Below are positions 37,219 through 46,535 of a stretch of DNA of 64,000 nt, piece by piece (the first letter of the stretch is position 1; every line of letters starts with the position of its first letter). The stretch is from Novipirellula caenicola. GTDB lineage: Bacteria; Planctomycetota; Planctomycetia; Pirellulales; Pirellulaceae. Both the position numbers and the translations under genes were made by a program. Below the pieces are notes generated by a model. The model saw nothing but the letters and a program-made list of their open reading frames with translations, was not told the DNA's origin and ran no database searches. The stretch is taken from the NCBI RefSeq assembly GCF_039545035.1, contig NZ_BAABRO010000001.1, forward strand, positions 992,001 to 1,056,000, given 5' to 3'.

Positions 37219-37682
37219 GGTTCGCCCCAATGCGATTGCAACTGTTCCACCGGCTCGTCTTCATCCACACGTCCATTGCGATTGCGGTCCTGCCAAACTT
37301 GTGTTGCAATCGTTAACAACTTCGACGACTTGGAGGTCGAATCACGTTGAACCAGCACACTGGCGGCTAGTTGCTGCCCGTCTTCGGTCACAATTGTTGA
37401 CCGTTCTGCAGTCGACATTGGACGTGCCCATGCCTTCGCAAACGCCACTTGGTCCGAAAGTAAAATCTTTCGTTGTCGCAGCAACTGATCTGCCTCGAAC
37501 AACATCGATTCATGCAGCTTCAATCGGCGATGCATTTTTTGGGATCGGGTCAACAAATGAAGCGACGGAATCAACAATACCGAAAGCAACATCGATCCGG
37601 TAGCAACGTCCAACAACGTTGCCCCGCGACGTGGTTTCGCTTGCGGCTTCCTCTCGATTCGCATCATAGGTGTCCTGATCAA
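37215..37682 (-). CDS. pseudopilin-like protein (GspI/PilV-like)
   Basis: A 155-residue protein with the motif RRG-ATLLDVATGSMLLSVLLIP, in which Asp replaces the usual Glu at +5 after the cleavage glycine. The remaining head is short. The start is TTG 37682 (TTGA overlap with the previous stop); ATG 37667 is the alternative. The family is inferred from position between H-like and J-like genes. Confidence 0.65.
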   Translation of the reverse strand: MIRTPMMRIERKPQAKPRRGATLLDVATGSMLLSVLLIPSLHLLTRSQKMHRRLKLHESMLFEADQLLRQRKILLSDQVAFAKAWARPMSTAERSTIVTEDGQQLAASVLVQRDSTSKSSKLLTIATQVWQDRNRNGRVDEDEPVEQLQSHWGEP

Positions 37683-38146
37683 GGCACTTGGAATTGGACT
37701 TTGCCGGTGGTCGGTGACACTCGAACTTCGCCACTGACACCGCCCTGGATGATCCGCCAGCGAAGGTCGCGGTTGGCGGTTCCCAGTGGCGAAAAAAGAA
37801 TTTCAGATGGCGTCCCCTCGACGGTGACCTCCGGTCCCAGATCGAACCACGTCACCCTTTCATCACGAATCGGCCCAGCGACTTCGGTGATCAGCAACAT
37901 CGCTTGACCGTCTTTGCGAATTCGCTCGACTCGGACATCGGCTTGGTTGGTGATCGACGTGTTGCGGGCCATTTCCAACGCGTCTGCAACGTGATGGATC
38001 ACACCGGTTACGCTCCGCTGGGATGACCAACGTGGCCGTAACACGAACGAACTTGCCACCGCAGATGCACTTAGCAACACGACCACCATGACCGCTTCGA
38101 TCAAAGTGACGCCGTTTCGTTTTGATTTTGGGACCATGATCGACAC
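37679..38146 (-). CDS. pseudopilin-like protein (GspH/FimT-like)
   Basis: A 155-residue protein with RNG-VTLIEAVMVVVLLSASAVA at the N-terminus (Gly-1, Glu+5) and a GspH/FimT-type head that has an ARNTSITNQADVRVE segment, as in many FimT-like proteins. The start may be GTG 38146 or ATG 38137, the latter with an AGGTG site about 6 bp upstream. A 175-bp gap separates it from the first pilin-like gene. Confidence 0.75.
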   Translation of the reverse strand: MSIMVPKSKRNGVTLIEAVMVVVLLSASAVASSFVLRPRWSSQRSVTGVIHHVADALEMARNTSITNQADVRVERIRKDGQAMLLITEVAGPIRDERVTWFDLGPEVTVEGTPSEILFSPLGTANRDLRWRIIQGGVSGEVRVSPTTGKVQFQVP

Positions 38147-38321
38147 CTAAAGCGTCGGGACATAAAAATGGGTCGGCGCGGAGGTGCAAACGATCTCTCG
38201 CTCGCAGCATCTCCTCGACGACCCTGAATATTGTGCGAATGCGTTACGGCGTGATTCGCCATCAACGATTCGCTTGGCCTGGATCGCAGCCAACTCCACC
38301 GGGAGACTGGCTACGCCTGAT

Positions 38322-38648
38322 TTAGCGTTTGGTGAACGTACCGGTCGCACGTGCATAGGTGTAATTGCGACGGATTGCCGTGATCCGTGTCTGTTCAGCC
38401 GGAGTCGTATTGGAAAGGTAGCCGCCGGTTACCAAGTCGTTAACGCTACGAGGGAATGCGCCGGTTTCAAGAAAATAGGTTTGTGCCATGCTGTTCAGCG
38501 TGGCGACTTCTTGTTCGGACAACTTTTCTTCGCTCTTGGCTCGCATCGGTGCCACCGTGGCAACCGTCGCCGCAGCAACAACCGCGAGAATCACAACTGC
38601 GGCAATCACTTCAAGCAGTGAAAAGCCATTCTTTTTATTTCGTTTCAT
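38322..38648 (-). CDS. prepilin-like protein, short (GspG-like)
   Basis: A 108-residue protein. The N-terminus KKNG-FSLLEVIAAVVILAVVAAATVA is a clear type IV prepilin/pseudopilin methylation and cleavage motif. The head is short, with VATLNSMAQTYFLETGAFP, reminiscent of the GspG family in which the helix is followed by a small alpha/beta head. It is the first of the five minus-strand genes and probably the major pseudopilin of the set. The divergent astD gene starts 115 bp away, so both promoters lie between 38649 and 38763. Confidence 0.8.
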   Translation of the reverse strand: MKRNKKNGFSLLEVIAAVVILAVVAAATVATVAPMRAKSEEKLSEQEVATLNSMAQTYFLETGAFPRSVNDLVTGGYLSNTTPAEQTRITAIRRNYTYARATGTFTKR

Positions 38649-38763
38649 CTGAGTATATACTCCGTGTGTGGACTTTTGATTGCAGGCGGCCAGACAAGAG
38701 AGCTATTCTCGTCTACCCAAATCTAGGTCAGAAATCGAATCGGAATCCTGTTGGAGTCAAGAA

Positions 38764-40209
38764 ATGCCCAAAATGTTTCAAAGCATCAGTCCACTTGATG
38801 ACACTGTCCTCTTCGATGGTCCCGAATCGACCCCTGCAAATATCAGCCAGGCGATCACAACGGCACGGCAATCCGCGATACTTTGGCACAACACCCCGCT
38901 TTCTCAGCGAATCCAGATTGCTCGCAACTATGCAAAACACTTAAGCGATCATCGCGACGAAATTCGCGAGCTGATTACAAGCGAAGTCGGTAAATTGCCT
39001 TGGGACGCCGACGCCGAAGTCGGTGCTGCGATCGGCAAAATCGATTTAACCGTCAATGCCCTTGAGCAGCGACGTAGCAAAACGGTGATTGAATCCGGCA
39101 ATCTGGCTCGCATCGTTCGCTATCATCCGCTAGGTGTCGCGTTGGTTTTGGGACCGTTTAATTTTCCGCTTCATTTGCCGGGAGGCCAGATCGTGCCGGC
39201 GCTGCTGTCCGGCAACACGATCGTTTTCAAACCGAGCGACCAAGCCACGGCGGTTGGCAAATGGATGATCGATGCATGGCGGCAAGCGGGACTTCCCGAT
39301 GGCGTGATGCAGATGATCCAAGGAGGCGTCGAGGTTGCTGTCAATGCAATCGATTCGCCGCTAATCAATGCTGTTTTTTTGACCGGCAGCCGTGCGGCCG
39401 GACGTGCCATTCATCGCCAACTGGCAGGTCGCCCCGACGTCTTGTTGGCCTTGGAACTCGGCGGCAACAATCCTGTCGTCGTCAGCGACTCGATCCCATC
39501 CAAAGCGGTTGCCGACCTTGTCACCTTTTCCGCTTTCGTCTCCGCCGGCCAACGCTGTTCATGCGCCCGACGTGCCTTGTTTATCGAAAACTCAGACTGC
39601 GAAACGCATATCGATGCGGTCGTCCAACAAACTCGATCCTTGGTTGTGGGCTTGCCAGGCGACGAGACAGTACCCCAAGTCGGACCGCTGATCTCTACGC
39701 TTGCCGCTACCCAATTGCGAAAGACTTACGACACCCTACTAGCCCATGGATGCCGCGTGGTCGTGCCTTGGCAAGTCAATCCGCGTCGCGAAAACTTGGT
39801 GCATCCAGCGATTGTCGATGCCACGAAGTGCACTGACACTCAGCTTGCGGCGATCGGTGATCTCGAATGGTTTGGGCCACTGCTGGTGATCCAGCGTGTC
39901 GCCGACTTTGATTCCGCGGTCAGTGCAGCGGCCAACACCAGCTACGGGCTCGCTGCATCGCTGCTTGGCGGCACCTCGAACATGTTTGAAACCTTTGTTA
40001 ATAGCGTTGGTGCCGGAGTGGTCAATTGGAACCGCCCCACGACCGGAGCCGCAGGCAGTTTGCCGTTTGGTGGGTTAGGCGATAGCGGCAACCATCGTCC
40101 GGCGGGTTATCACGCGATCGATTTCTGTAGCGATCCAGTAGCCTCGCTCCAATCCCCAACCGAAACCGAATCGTTCGCCACGCTCGCCCCCTGGGACGTC
40201 GTCAAGTAA
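38764..40209 (+). CDS. astD: AstD, succinylglutamate semialdehyde dehydrogenase
   Basis: AstD oxidises N-succinylglutamate semialdehyde to N-succinylglutamate with NAD, step 4 of the arginine succinyltransferase pathway. The 481-residue protein has N133 in GPFNFPLHLPGG, E231 in ELGGNNP and the catalytic C265 in SAGQRCSCARR. The C-terminus NWNRPTTGAAGSLPFGGLGDSGNHRPAGYHAIDFC is characteristic of AstD among aldehyde dehydrogenases. ATG 38764 is preferred; a frame open to 38680 adds unlikely residues. The partner gene astB is 7.2 kb downstream; astA, astC and astE are not seen. Confidence 0.92.
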   Translation: MPKMFQSISPLDDTVLFDGPESTPANISQAITTARQSAILWHNTPLSQRIQIARNYAKHLSDHRDEIRELITSEVGKLPWDADAEVGAAIGKIDLTVNALEQRRSKTVIESGNLARIVRYHPLGVALVLGPFNFPLHLPGGQIVPALLSGNTIVFKPSDQATAVGKWMIDAWRQAGLPDGVMQMIQGGVEVAVNAIDSPLINAVFLTGSRAAGRAIHRQLAGRPDVLLALELGGNNPVVVSDSIPSKAVADLVTFSAFVSAGQRCSCARRALFIENSDCETHIDAVVQQTRSLVVGLPGDETVPQVGPLISTLAATQLRKTYDTLLAHGCRVVVPWQVNPRRENLVHPAIVDATKCTDTQLAAIGDLEWFGPLLVIQRVADFDSAVSAAANTSYGLAASLLGGTSNMFETFVNSVGAGVVNWNRPTTGAAGSLPFGGLGDSGNHRPAGYHAIDFCSDPVASLQSPTETESFATLAPWDVVK

Positions 40210-40373
40210 CAGATCCCGACGCACCAAAATCTCAAGCCCCCGCGGACGGTTGAACTGCCAGCTGCACCATCAAGTACGCCCCCGATCCAATTTGAAATTT
40301 TCAATTGTCAATTTAACTTTTTCGATCTCTGATTCCCGTCGCCGTTGTGGAGGAGCCCGATAGAATCCGAACC

Positions 40374-40475
40374 ATGGAATTCGATTGGCAGACGATCAAC
40401 GCGAAGATCGACGAGCGATTTGCGCCAAAGCAGATCGAGAGCCAATATGGTATTATTCTGATTGACAAACGCTAG
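40374..40475 (+). CDS. possible 33-residue small protein or gene remnant
   Basis: An ATG frame of 33 codons (MEFDWQTINAKIDER...) with a plausible GGAGGAG-like ribosome site about 20 bp upstream, somewhat too far. It ends 20 bp before the next gene. The composition is protein-like rather than shadow-like, but it could be the end or start of a broken gene. I could not assign it. Confidence 0.3.
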   Translation: MEFDWQTINAKIDERFAPKQIESQYGIILIDKR

Positions 40476-40495
40476 CTCGCGAGGGATGCCGAACC

Positions 40496-41089
40496 ATGAT
40501 TACAAAGGTTGTTTCAATATCAATATTGCTTTCACTCTTTTGCGTTCCATTGATCGCCGAGGACGGAAAGCTAACCGGCGTCGCACCGCTTGCCGTCTAC
40601 GTCGAACTTGACGGGCTTAGTCGAGAAGTCGGACAAGAAATTACCGATGGAATGTACATAAAATTGCGAGAGGCACGAGTCCCGACGACGAAGCCGAAAG
40701 GGTTGAAGACCGAAGATTCACCTTTCATCCACTTTGAAATTACAGTTCGAAGGGTGGCCGAGCCATCAGGGTACTTGCTTGTTGGCTTGTGTTCGGTCAA
40801 AGTTCCCACCCAAAACCCTCTTAACGGAACTCCAATGCATGGCCTGATAACATCAAGCTTTATCGTTGAATTCAGGGAAGACATCAACGAAATGGTGGAC
40901 GTAACTGAAAATTATCTGAACGGGACGCTTGATGACTTGGCGCAAGCTTGGCGTGCGCATAATCCGCTGCCCGGCGAGTTTGTGATGCCGAAAACGGCGC
41001 CGTCCGCGAAGTTGCCTTCACTTTACTGGAACGGCAACGAGGGCGAGTCTCACGCAGAAATCCAATCGCCGCGGCCCGGTGAACAGTGA
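40496..41089 (+). CDS. secreted protein, unknown function
   Basis: A 197-residue protein with a signal peptide (VVSISILLSLFCVPLIA, cut near residue 21). The mature part has no motif I recognise; it contains a beta-rich stretch (about 75-130) and ends hydrophilic. Codon and base use are less GC-rich than in flanking housekeeping genes. It is the first of four small genes (40496-42994) in the block between astD and astB. Confidence 0.6.
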   Translation: MITKVVSISILLSLFCVPLIAEDGKLTGVAPLAVYVELDGLSREVGQEITDGMYIKLREARVPTTKPKGLKTEDSPFIHFEITVRRVAEPSGYLLVGLCSVKVPTQNPLNGTPMHGLITSSFIVEFREDINEMVDVTENYLNGTLDDLAQAWRAHNPLPGEFVMPKTAPSAKLPSLYWNGNEGESHAEIQSPRPGEQ

Positions 41090-41182
41090 AGTCCAGGGCA
41101 TTGCGACTCTCACATGAATCGTTGCTTTTGCATTGCGTCTCTTGCGTTAAGAATGATAAACGCGGAGTTCTCCTACCTAGAC

Positions 41183-41656
41183 ATGAACGAAGCGTATACC
41201 CCACCGCATCACCCCACTGACTCATTCATGGCATCCGCAACGCGTCCGCTTGATACGCTTTGTTTCGCCATCAACTTCACATTTGCCATTCTCTTTTTCA
41301 TCGTATGCGTGATCGCAATTGGTTCCGCCGATAACCCTTTCGCCTTCATCGGCGGCTTTATGTTGGTACTGCCAGTGGCCTGCTATGCGATCGCCGAATG
41401 GATCTGCTGGTACCGAAAACGTCATGAGCTTACTCGTCCGCTTGGTGTACTAAACCTATTGCTTGCTGCGTTTTTTGTATTTGGACTTGCGACGACTGTC
41501 GGCGAAGTATTGATGGCCGAGGAACCGGCGGATCCCTGGTTCATCCTGATCTTCGGGTATGGCTTTGCGATCATCGCGGCATACCTTGCATGGTGTGGAT
41601 GGCGACGCGTTCGCTCGGTCCCGCGTGTCTCCGACACCATCCCAATCGATAATTAA
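41183..41656 (+). CDS. four-span membrane protein, unknown function
   Basis: A 157-residue protein with four hydrophobic helices (about 25-48, 52-75, 90-112, 120-142) after an N-terminus MNEAYTPPHHPTDSF. Such proteins with a short Pro/Tyr-rich cytoplasmic head are common in planctomycetes and are annotated only as membrane proteins. I chose ATG 41183 because upstream codons from 41114 look like spacer sequence. Confidence 0.6.
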   Translation: MNEAYTPPHHPTDSFMASATRPLDTLCFAINFTFAILFFIVCVIAIGSADNPFAFIGGFMLVLPVACYAIAEWICWYRKRHELTRPLGVLNLLLAAFFVFGLATTVGEVLMAEEPADPWFILIFGYGFAIIAAYLAWCGWRRVRSVPRVSDTIPIDN

Positions 41657-41744
41657 CGCCCCGCATTACATAACCGGCGAACGTGAGCATTCTCAAGCGA
41701 GAGATCAACGACCGCCCCCAAATCACTAGCGATATCCAGTTGAG

Positions 41745-42281
41745 ATGATTCCAAACAGTACGAAGATCCCGGGTACGTCGCTGAAGCTCTGCGGGTTGAC
41801 GCAGCGGCTGAATACAAAAAAGGTGCGTGAACGGATCGTCGAGTGTTGCAACGAAACGATCATCTACGACCGGCTGTTCCGTGAACGACTAGCAGGAAGG
41901 CCTTACACGTCGGACGACGCGAGGGATTTCATTCAGTGGGCTGCGGCGGGATGGAGCAGCCATCGGTATTACGTGTTTATCGCGAACGATCCCGACGGTC
42001 TTCCGTGTGCTAGTTGTGACTTGAAAACCGCAACTCGAATCGATGACGAAATCGGATACTGGCGTTCCCAGAGAGTTGCAGGGTCGATGACGATGATTGT
42101 TCGGCAAATGCTGTTGGTGGCATCGAACAACGGATTTAATGGTTTCCACGCACGCGTCGCTCGCGACAACCTCGGCTCCATCGCGGTTCTCGAACGTCTG
42201 GATTTCGTGCTGTCGGATCGCCACGACGTAAACGGACGTCTCGTGTTCACTCGACGAGCACGCGAATCTCAATCGACGTAG
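41745..42281 (+). CDS. GNAT-family N-acetyltransferase
   Basis: A 178-residue protein. The C-terminal half has the GNAT pattern: a Gln/Arg-rich loop YWRSQRVAGSMTMIVRQML where the acetyl-CoA phosphate would bind, then HARVARDNLGSIAVLERLDFVLS, the strand 5/helix 4 segment of RimJ/RimL-like acetyltransferases. The N-terminal half is poorly matched. It probably acetylates a small amine or a protein N-terminus. It starts at ATG 41745, 88 bp after the membrane protein gene. Confidence 0.7.
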   Translation: MIPNSTKIPGTSLKLCGLTQRLNTKKVRERIVECCNETIIYDRLFRERLAGRPYTSDDARDFIQWAAAGWSSHRYYVFIANDPDGLPCASCDLKTATRIDDEIGYWRSQRVAGSMTMIVRQMLLVASNNGFNGFHARVARDNLGSIAVLERLDFVLSDRHDVNGRLVFTRRARESQST

Positions 42282-42580
42282 ACGCGGTGTCACCCCAAAG
42301 GAAATGTCAGTGGCAATCGGTTCAACTGTTGTGCCACGGATGTTTTCAGTCGCTTCCGACTGACCAATCCGTTTGCAACAAATTGAATTGCGACTCGATC
42401 ACGGGTCGGGTACGATGACTTACGAACGTGATCATCGGGGCCGCGTTCATCCCTGCAACCGCCGCGAACCATGGGATCGTGCCGGAGCTGCAGCATCCTT
42501 TTTGCAAGTGGCAAATCACCCCGTTCCCGGCTACGCATTTCATTAGTCCAGCAAGAACAACAACACCTGACGCTTCCCCT

Positions 42581-42994
42581 ATGAACTCGCTGCGACATAC
42601 AAATGGACTTCAACTACTGTGGTCTGCATCCTTGCTGACAGTGTCACTTGCTGGATTTAGCTTTCCCTGGACATCCCGTTTCTACCTCGCTCCGTTTGGA
42701 TATCCGGCGTTGGCCCCCTGGTTGTTCATCCCGCTCTTTCTCGCTTCGTTTCACGTATTCGTTCGTTGCGCTGCCGCTGAACTTGGCTGGCAGATACCGC
42801 AGCGTTGGATCAAGCGAGTCCACCCCATCTTGCTTTGCTTGCTCGTTTGTTTGCTTTTGCCTGCTCCTCCCGCAACCAAATTAGGGTTGGGGCTTGCAAT
42901 CGCTGTTACCGCGGCCTGCATAGTGTGGGCTGCGTATGCTTTGCGATCTGAAAGGAATTCACAGGTCATACTCCCCAAAAAGCAAACCGAGTGA
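42581..42994 (+). CDS. small membrane protein, unknown function
   Basis: A 137-residue protein with three or four hydrophobic segments (about 10-28, 42-62, 80-95, 98-120). There is no motif beyond membrane character. An open frame extends 153 bp upstream without a start better than ATG 42581. Lower GC than the neighbours; it belongs to the accessory-looking block. Confidence 0.5.
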   Translation: MNSLRHTNGLQLLWSASLLTVSLAGFSFPWTSRFYLAPFGYPALAPWLFIPLFLASFHVFVRCAAAELGWQIPQRWIKRVHPILLCLLVCLLLPAPPATKLGLGLAIAVTAACIVWAAYALRSERNSQVILPKKQTE

Positions 42995-43729
42995 CGCCCC
43001 GTCTGCTCTGGAGCGAAGGTAGAGACCATTGGCCGGTTGCTCCTCCCGCTAGGACCGGCTCTACAGCCTTGCAAGCATGCGTCTAGCGTCAATCAGCGTT
43101 CCCGCCACACGGGACGTGCGATGGTACCCAGCGTTGCTCCCCCCCGCTTAGTTCCAGCCATCGCTACCTATTTTCTAATCTACCATTTTTTGACCTTTGA
43201 TTTTTTAACCTTTCCTCGACAGTCTCCTGTTGCGCTGACGGTATCACGGGGCCTCACACCGAATCAGCCAGCTAACCATGCGACAAATCGTCGTTACAAG
43301 TGGCCGCCTCTGCGGATCGAGGCACATGTTAGACAGAAAGCTCGGCGACACAAAGCGACACGACTCACACGAGCCCCCGAAATCTTAACAATCGTGTGAC
43401 GGCGAAGGCTGGAATGAGAGTGGGAGAGCTGACGCGGGCTACGAAACATTGCCACAAAATCGAGTACGCGCAGAACGGTCGCTGAAAACGCATTCGTCAG
43501 CCCTGCTCGATGCAACTTTCACCAATGGTGTAAAGAGTCAAATATTGTGATCCAGAACGCATAAACTTGTAGCAAACCGCTTCCTCAAAGCGTATTCTTA
43601 CATCGGAGTAACGCCACCACTGAGCGTCCGACTAACGGATAGATGGTATTACCAATGGAACATCAATCGCCCATCCTCCCGTACGTGTACCGTTCGTTAC
43701 GAGTGCTTACTTTTTAAAATGGCTTCAAC
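42995..43729. other. 735-bp gene-free, partly AT-rich stretch
   Basis: I see no credible gene on either strand. It contains an AT-rich section (about 43165-43215) with CTACCATTTTTTGACC and GATTTTTTAACC, a weak direct repeat of T-runs. The last 200 bp (43530-43729) lie upstream of the PEP-CTERM gene and should hold its promoter. No repeat family from elsewhere in the window was recognised here. Confidence 0.5.
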
Positions 43730-44590
43730 ATGACAAATGCAACTGGACTTTTACGTTCGTTAGGGATCATGCTGGTCGCATTGTTGATATCGACTCCCGT
43801 CAATGCTGCCCTGATTACAGGATTCACGATCGAGGCGACTGGCACCGTCGCACCTGGACCATCGTACCTGCGTAGCTTTGATGCAAGCGGTGCAATAATC
43901 TCTGGCCCGATTGACCTGGGGATCGGCGTGTATGGATTGACGGTAGGCCCAAGCGACTCGCTTTACGCCTTCAAAAATTCAGGGCCGGACATGGGGCTGC
44001 TTCGGATCGACGCATCGACCGGACAGACCACAGCGCTTGGATCATCGATTTTCTTGCAATCGATTGACTACAATCCCGCCAACAACACTCTTTACGGCAT
44101 CGGCGGGGCCGCTGGGGCAGATAAGCAACTCTACTCATTCGATCTAACCAGCGGCAATGCGAATCGCATTGCAACTCTTACCGGACTTACCAACGCGTTT
44201 GACGTGCAGCGATTGGCGATTCGATCCGACGGTGTTGCGTATCTCGCCAGCTTGTCTAGCACCGAGGTAAGTTTTGGCACCTTGAGTCTCACCACAGCAG
44301 AATTTCAGCGATTAGGCACAACTTCCAACGTCGGCGAGTTCGGCGACCTCGCGTTCGATTCGGCTGACGATCTATTTCAACTGAGCGGTGGAAAATTATT
44401 CCGTGTAGACCAGTCGACCTTTGCAAAAACCAATGTCTCCTCGGTCGCTGGAGGAGCTGGGCTAGCGTTTGCGGCAACAAGTGTTCCCGAGCCATCGCTC
44501 GCTGGCTTGCTGGGCACAGCGACAGCCTGGATATTCTGCGTCGGTCGTTTCAGAAAGAACGCTTGGGGCCGCGAATCGGACAAGCCTTAA
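43730..44590 (+). CDS. PEP-CTERM exported protein
   Basis: A 286-residue protein with a signal peptide (IMLVALLISTPVNA, cut near residue 26) and a C-terminal PEP-CTERM signal: VPEP at 252-255, a hydrophobic helix (about 256-272), then a basic end with FRK. Proteins with this tail are recognised and released by an exosortase. The mature part has propeller-like units (GPSDSLYAFKNSG, YNPANNTLYGIGG, AFDSADDLFQLSGG), so it is probably a small beta-propeller. No exosortase gene is in the window. Confidence 0.85.
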   Translation: MTNATGLLRSLGIMLVALLISTPVNAALITGFTIEATGTVAPGPSYLRSFDASGAIISGPIDLGIGVYGLTVGPSDSLYAFKNSGPDMGLLRIDASTGQTTALGSSIFLQSIDYNPANNTLYGIGGAAGADKQLYSFDLTSGNANRIATLTGLTNAFDVQRLAIRSDGVAYLASLSSTEVSFGTLSLTTAEFQRLGTTSNVGEFGDLAFDSADDLFQLSGGKLFRVDQSTFAKTNVSSVAGGAGLAFAATSVPEPSLAGLLGTATAWIFCVGRFRKNAWGRESDKP

Positions 44591-44630
44591 TAGGGGCATC
44601 TGGCAACAAGGCCGCCTGCCGTTTGGCTCA

Positions 44631-44798
44631 TTATTTCGGCTCGACGTAGTTGTCGTATCCCTCGCCTTCGGATTGAGCTTGATACTCTTCGATCGCACCT
44701 TGATCGAGCCCACTGGAAACCGGAGCGGCCTCTTTCTCGGCACAACCAATCGAGAACACAAGAAACAAAGAACTCAATAACAACACGGATCGCATCAT
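44631..44798 (-). CDS. small lipoprotein, 55 residues
   Basis: This short gene reads ATGATG at 44798 to TAA at 44631. The protein begins MMRSVLLLSSLFLVFSIGC, a signal peptide ending in a lipobox (FSIGC, Cys19), followed by about 36 acidic residues. Small lipoproteins of this size are typically found just downstream of DUF1559 genes in planctomycetes, as here (45324-46535, same strand). The 525-bp gap between the two contains the 117-bp mobile-type element. Its function is unknown. Confidence 0.7.
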   Translation of the reverse strand: MMRSVLLLSSLFLVFSIGCAEKEAAPVSSGLDQGAIEEYQAQSEGEGYDNYVEPK

Positions 44799-45323
44799 TC
44801 TGCTCGCCTTTCTAAAACAAAAAAATATGGAATCGAGCCCACAAAGACTCGAACCTTAGGAGTGTCAACACAATGTTAAAAATTACGACTCACTTGGCAT
44901 TGCGTTCTCACGGTTCAACAAATCAATCGCAAGGAAGTGAGTGCTTTGTCAGGGCAAGAATCCAGGGGGGCTCGTAGCGGAAGTCACACGCGGCTTTCTT
45001 TGCATTTGCCGAACGGGTAATTACCGGTTCGGGCCGAAACTCTCGACGGCTTGTTGATTTAATGAAGTTTCCTGCGGCAAGGGGTGCATGATGGACTTTC
45101 TAGTCCGTCAATGGCGCATTCGACGGACTAGGAAGTCCATCGTACGAATAAAACAACAAGCCGTCGACGAGTTCCGCTACCCCTAAATTCAAGCTGCCAC
45201 ACAGCAGTCGAAGTAGCGGGCCCAGTTCAACTCGGCCCGCTTCCACCAAGCCTCGGTCCCATCGCTGAAGACCGAATCGCTGAAGACCGAGGCGTTTCGT
45301 TTTCATCTAGGAATGACAATTCA
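44799..45323. other. intergenic region carrying element copy C
   Basis: No gene is seen apart from the element at 45047-45163 and fragments of the 26-bp hairpin repeat flanking it (GCCGAAACTCTCGA and CGAGTTCCGCTACC). The rest is ordinary sequence between the small lipoprotein and the DUF1559 gene. A short direct repeat (GAAGACCGA twice) occurs near 45266-45290. Confidence 0.6.
45047..45163 (+). mobile_element. 117-bp palindromic MITE-like element, copy C
   Basis: Same length and ends as the other copies (CGGCTTGTTGATTTAATG ... AACAACAAGCCG). It is flanked by TCGA on both sides (45043-45046, 45164-45167) and lies within a 26-bp-type hairpin repeat. It separates the DUF1559 gene from the small lipoprotein gene. 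Confidence 0.9.
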
Positions 45324-46535
45324 CTAGAAATCCAAGGTGATGGTCTCTTTCGAAGCTCGAGTTCCCAAAGCGCCCCACACACCGTATTGACTTTGCAGAC
45401 CGACTGCGGGCGATCCGCTTCGTGTATCGGGCTGTGCCGCCGTTGACGTTCCCGCTTCGATCGAATCGGTGATGAATTTGACCGCACCGTCCCCCATCAA
45501 AACATGGCAACCGCCTTGATGGCGACTCGACGGCGGTGCTACCGCATCGCGACGGTCGTCCTTCTCCGAGCACAATGCCTTGTTCGGTGGCAGAATGGTA
45601 AAGATGCACGAGTAAACGGGCATGCGATCGGCCCAGCGGTATCCTCGACCGAAGTTCGTGTTGACGGTTGCCGCAGCAGGCCAGAACTGAGGGCGAGCGG
45701 GATCGACTTGCTGCTGCCCGTAGGTAGGATCAAGTCGACATTGGTTCTTTTCATTTGGCGCCCCATAGGGATTATTCGTGGGCAACGACGTGCGAGCGTC
45801 TTTGTCGCCCAAATCGGTTGTCAATTCGCCCATGATGATCGTGTTGGCCAAACCATCGAGAATGTCACGAAATGCCGTTTGCCGTCCCGGCATGAACGCA
45901 CCGCGATAAGCAGCATTTGCGGTCGATGCCGTACCGGTGGTCCCCGAATACGGATAGGTCGCACCGCTGGCGATCGTCGTGATGTTGAGGTAACTGTCAC
46001 GGCTGCCGACCGCCGAATCCCCTAAGCACGCGCCATAGTTGGTGCGTCCCAGCGCCGGCAATCCGGTTCCTGGGTCACTTGGGCATCGCAGTGCCGGCAA
46101 TTCGGTCGCCCACGGCAAATACGCGAGCCGGTCTGGCGTCGGTCCCATCGCTGGCCAAATTGCGGGGGTTCCGCCACCGTTGTCCAACGGGTTGCTGATT
46201 TGCTCCCAAATCGCTTGCTGTTCAATGAACGGCGTCAAGCCAACCAAAATTGACAATCGGTAGTTATTGGCCGTATTGATGTTATCCCAGTCATTGTTGC
46301 TGGTGGCAGTCTGAGTTCCACCACCATGCATCGGCAATTTGTTGTACGCCGAGTGGTAGTTGTGGACTGCCAAACCGAGCTGTTTGAAGTTGTTACTGCA
46401 ACTCATTCGGCGAGCCGCTTCACGCGCGGCCTGAACCGCCGGCAACAACAGCCCAACAAGCACGCCAATGATAGCGATGACCACAAGAAGCTCGACAAGG
46501 GTAAAGCCGTGGCTTTTCGAATTACGAGGAGGCAT
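45324..46535 (-). CDS. DUF1559-family prepilin-like protein
   Basis: A 403-residue protein with the N-terminal prepilin motif [24 protein letters not shown] followed by [17 protein letters not shown], the signature of the planctomycete DUF1559 (SBP_bac_10) family. The C-terminus carries [12 protein letters not shown], also a family hallmark. These are among the most numerous proteins in planctomycete genomes and are thought to be pseudopilin-like or fibre-forming. The role here is unknown. The start is ATG 46535. Confidence 0.95.
   Translation of the reverse strand: MPPRNSKSHGFTLVELLVVIAIIGVLVGLLLPAVQAAREAARRMSCSNNFKQLGLAVHNYHSAYNKLPMHGGGTQTATSNNDWDNINTANNYRLSILVGLTPFIEQQAIWEQISNPLDNGGGTPAIWPAMGPTPDRLAYLPWATELPALRCPSDPGTGLPALGRTNYGACLGDSAVGSRDSYLNITTIASGATYPYSGTTGTASTANAAYRGAFMPGRQTAFRDILDGLANTIIMGELTTDLGDKDARTSLPTNNPYGAPNEKNQCRLDPTYGQQQVDPARPQFWPAAATVNTNFGRGYRWADRMPVYSCIFTILPPNKALCSEKDDRRDAVAPPSSRHQGGCHVLMGDGAVKFITDSIEAGTSTAAQPDTRSGSPAVGLQSQYGVWGALGTRASKETITLDF

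Noticed and set aside
38147-38356. 69-codon frame filling the gap between the first two pseudopilin genes
   Set aside because: It fits the operon spacing (its stop touches the next possible GTG start), but the product is Arg/Cys-rich, has no pilin features and overlaps the previous gene by 35 bp. Left undecided and not listed as a gene.
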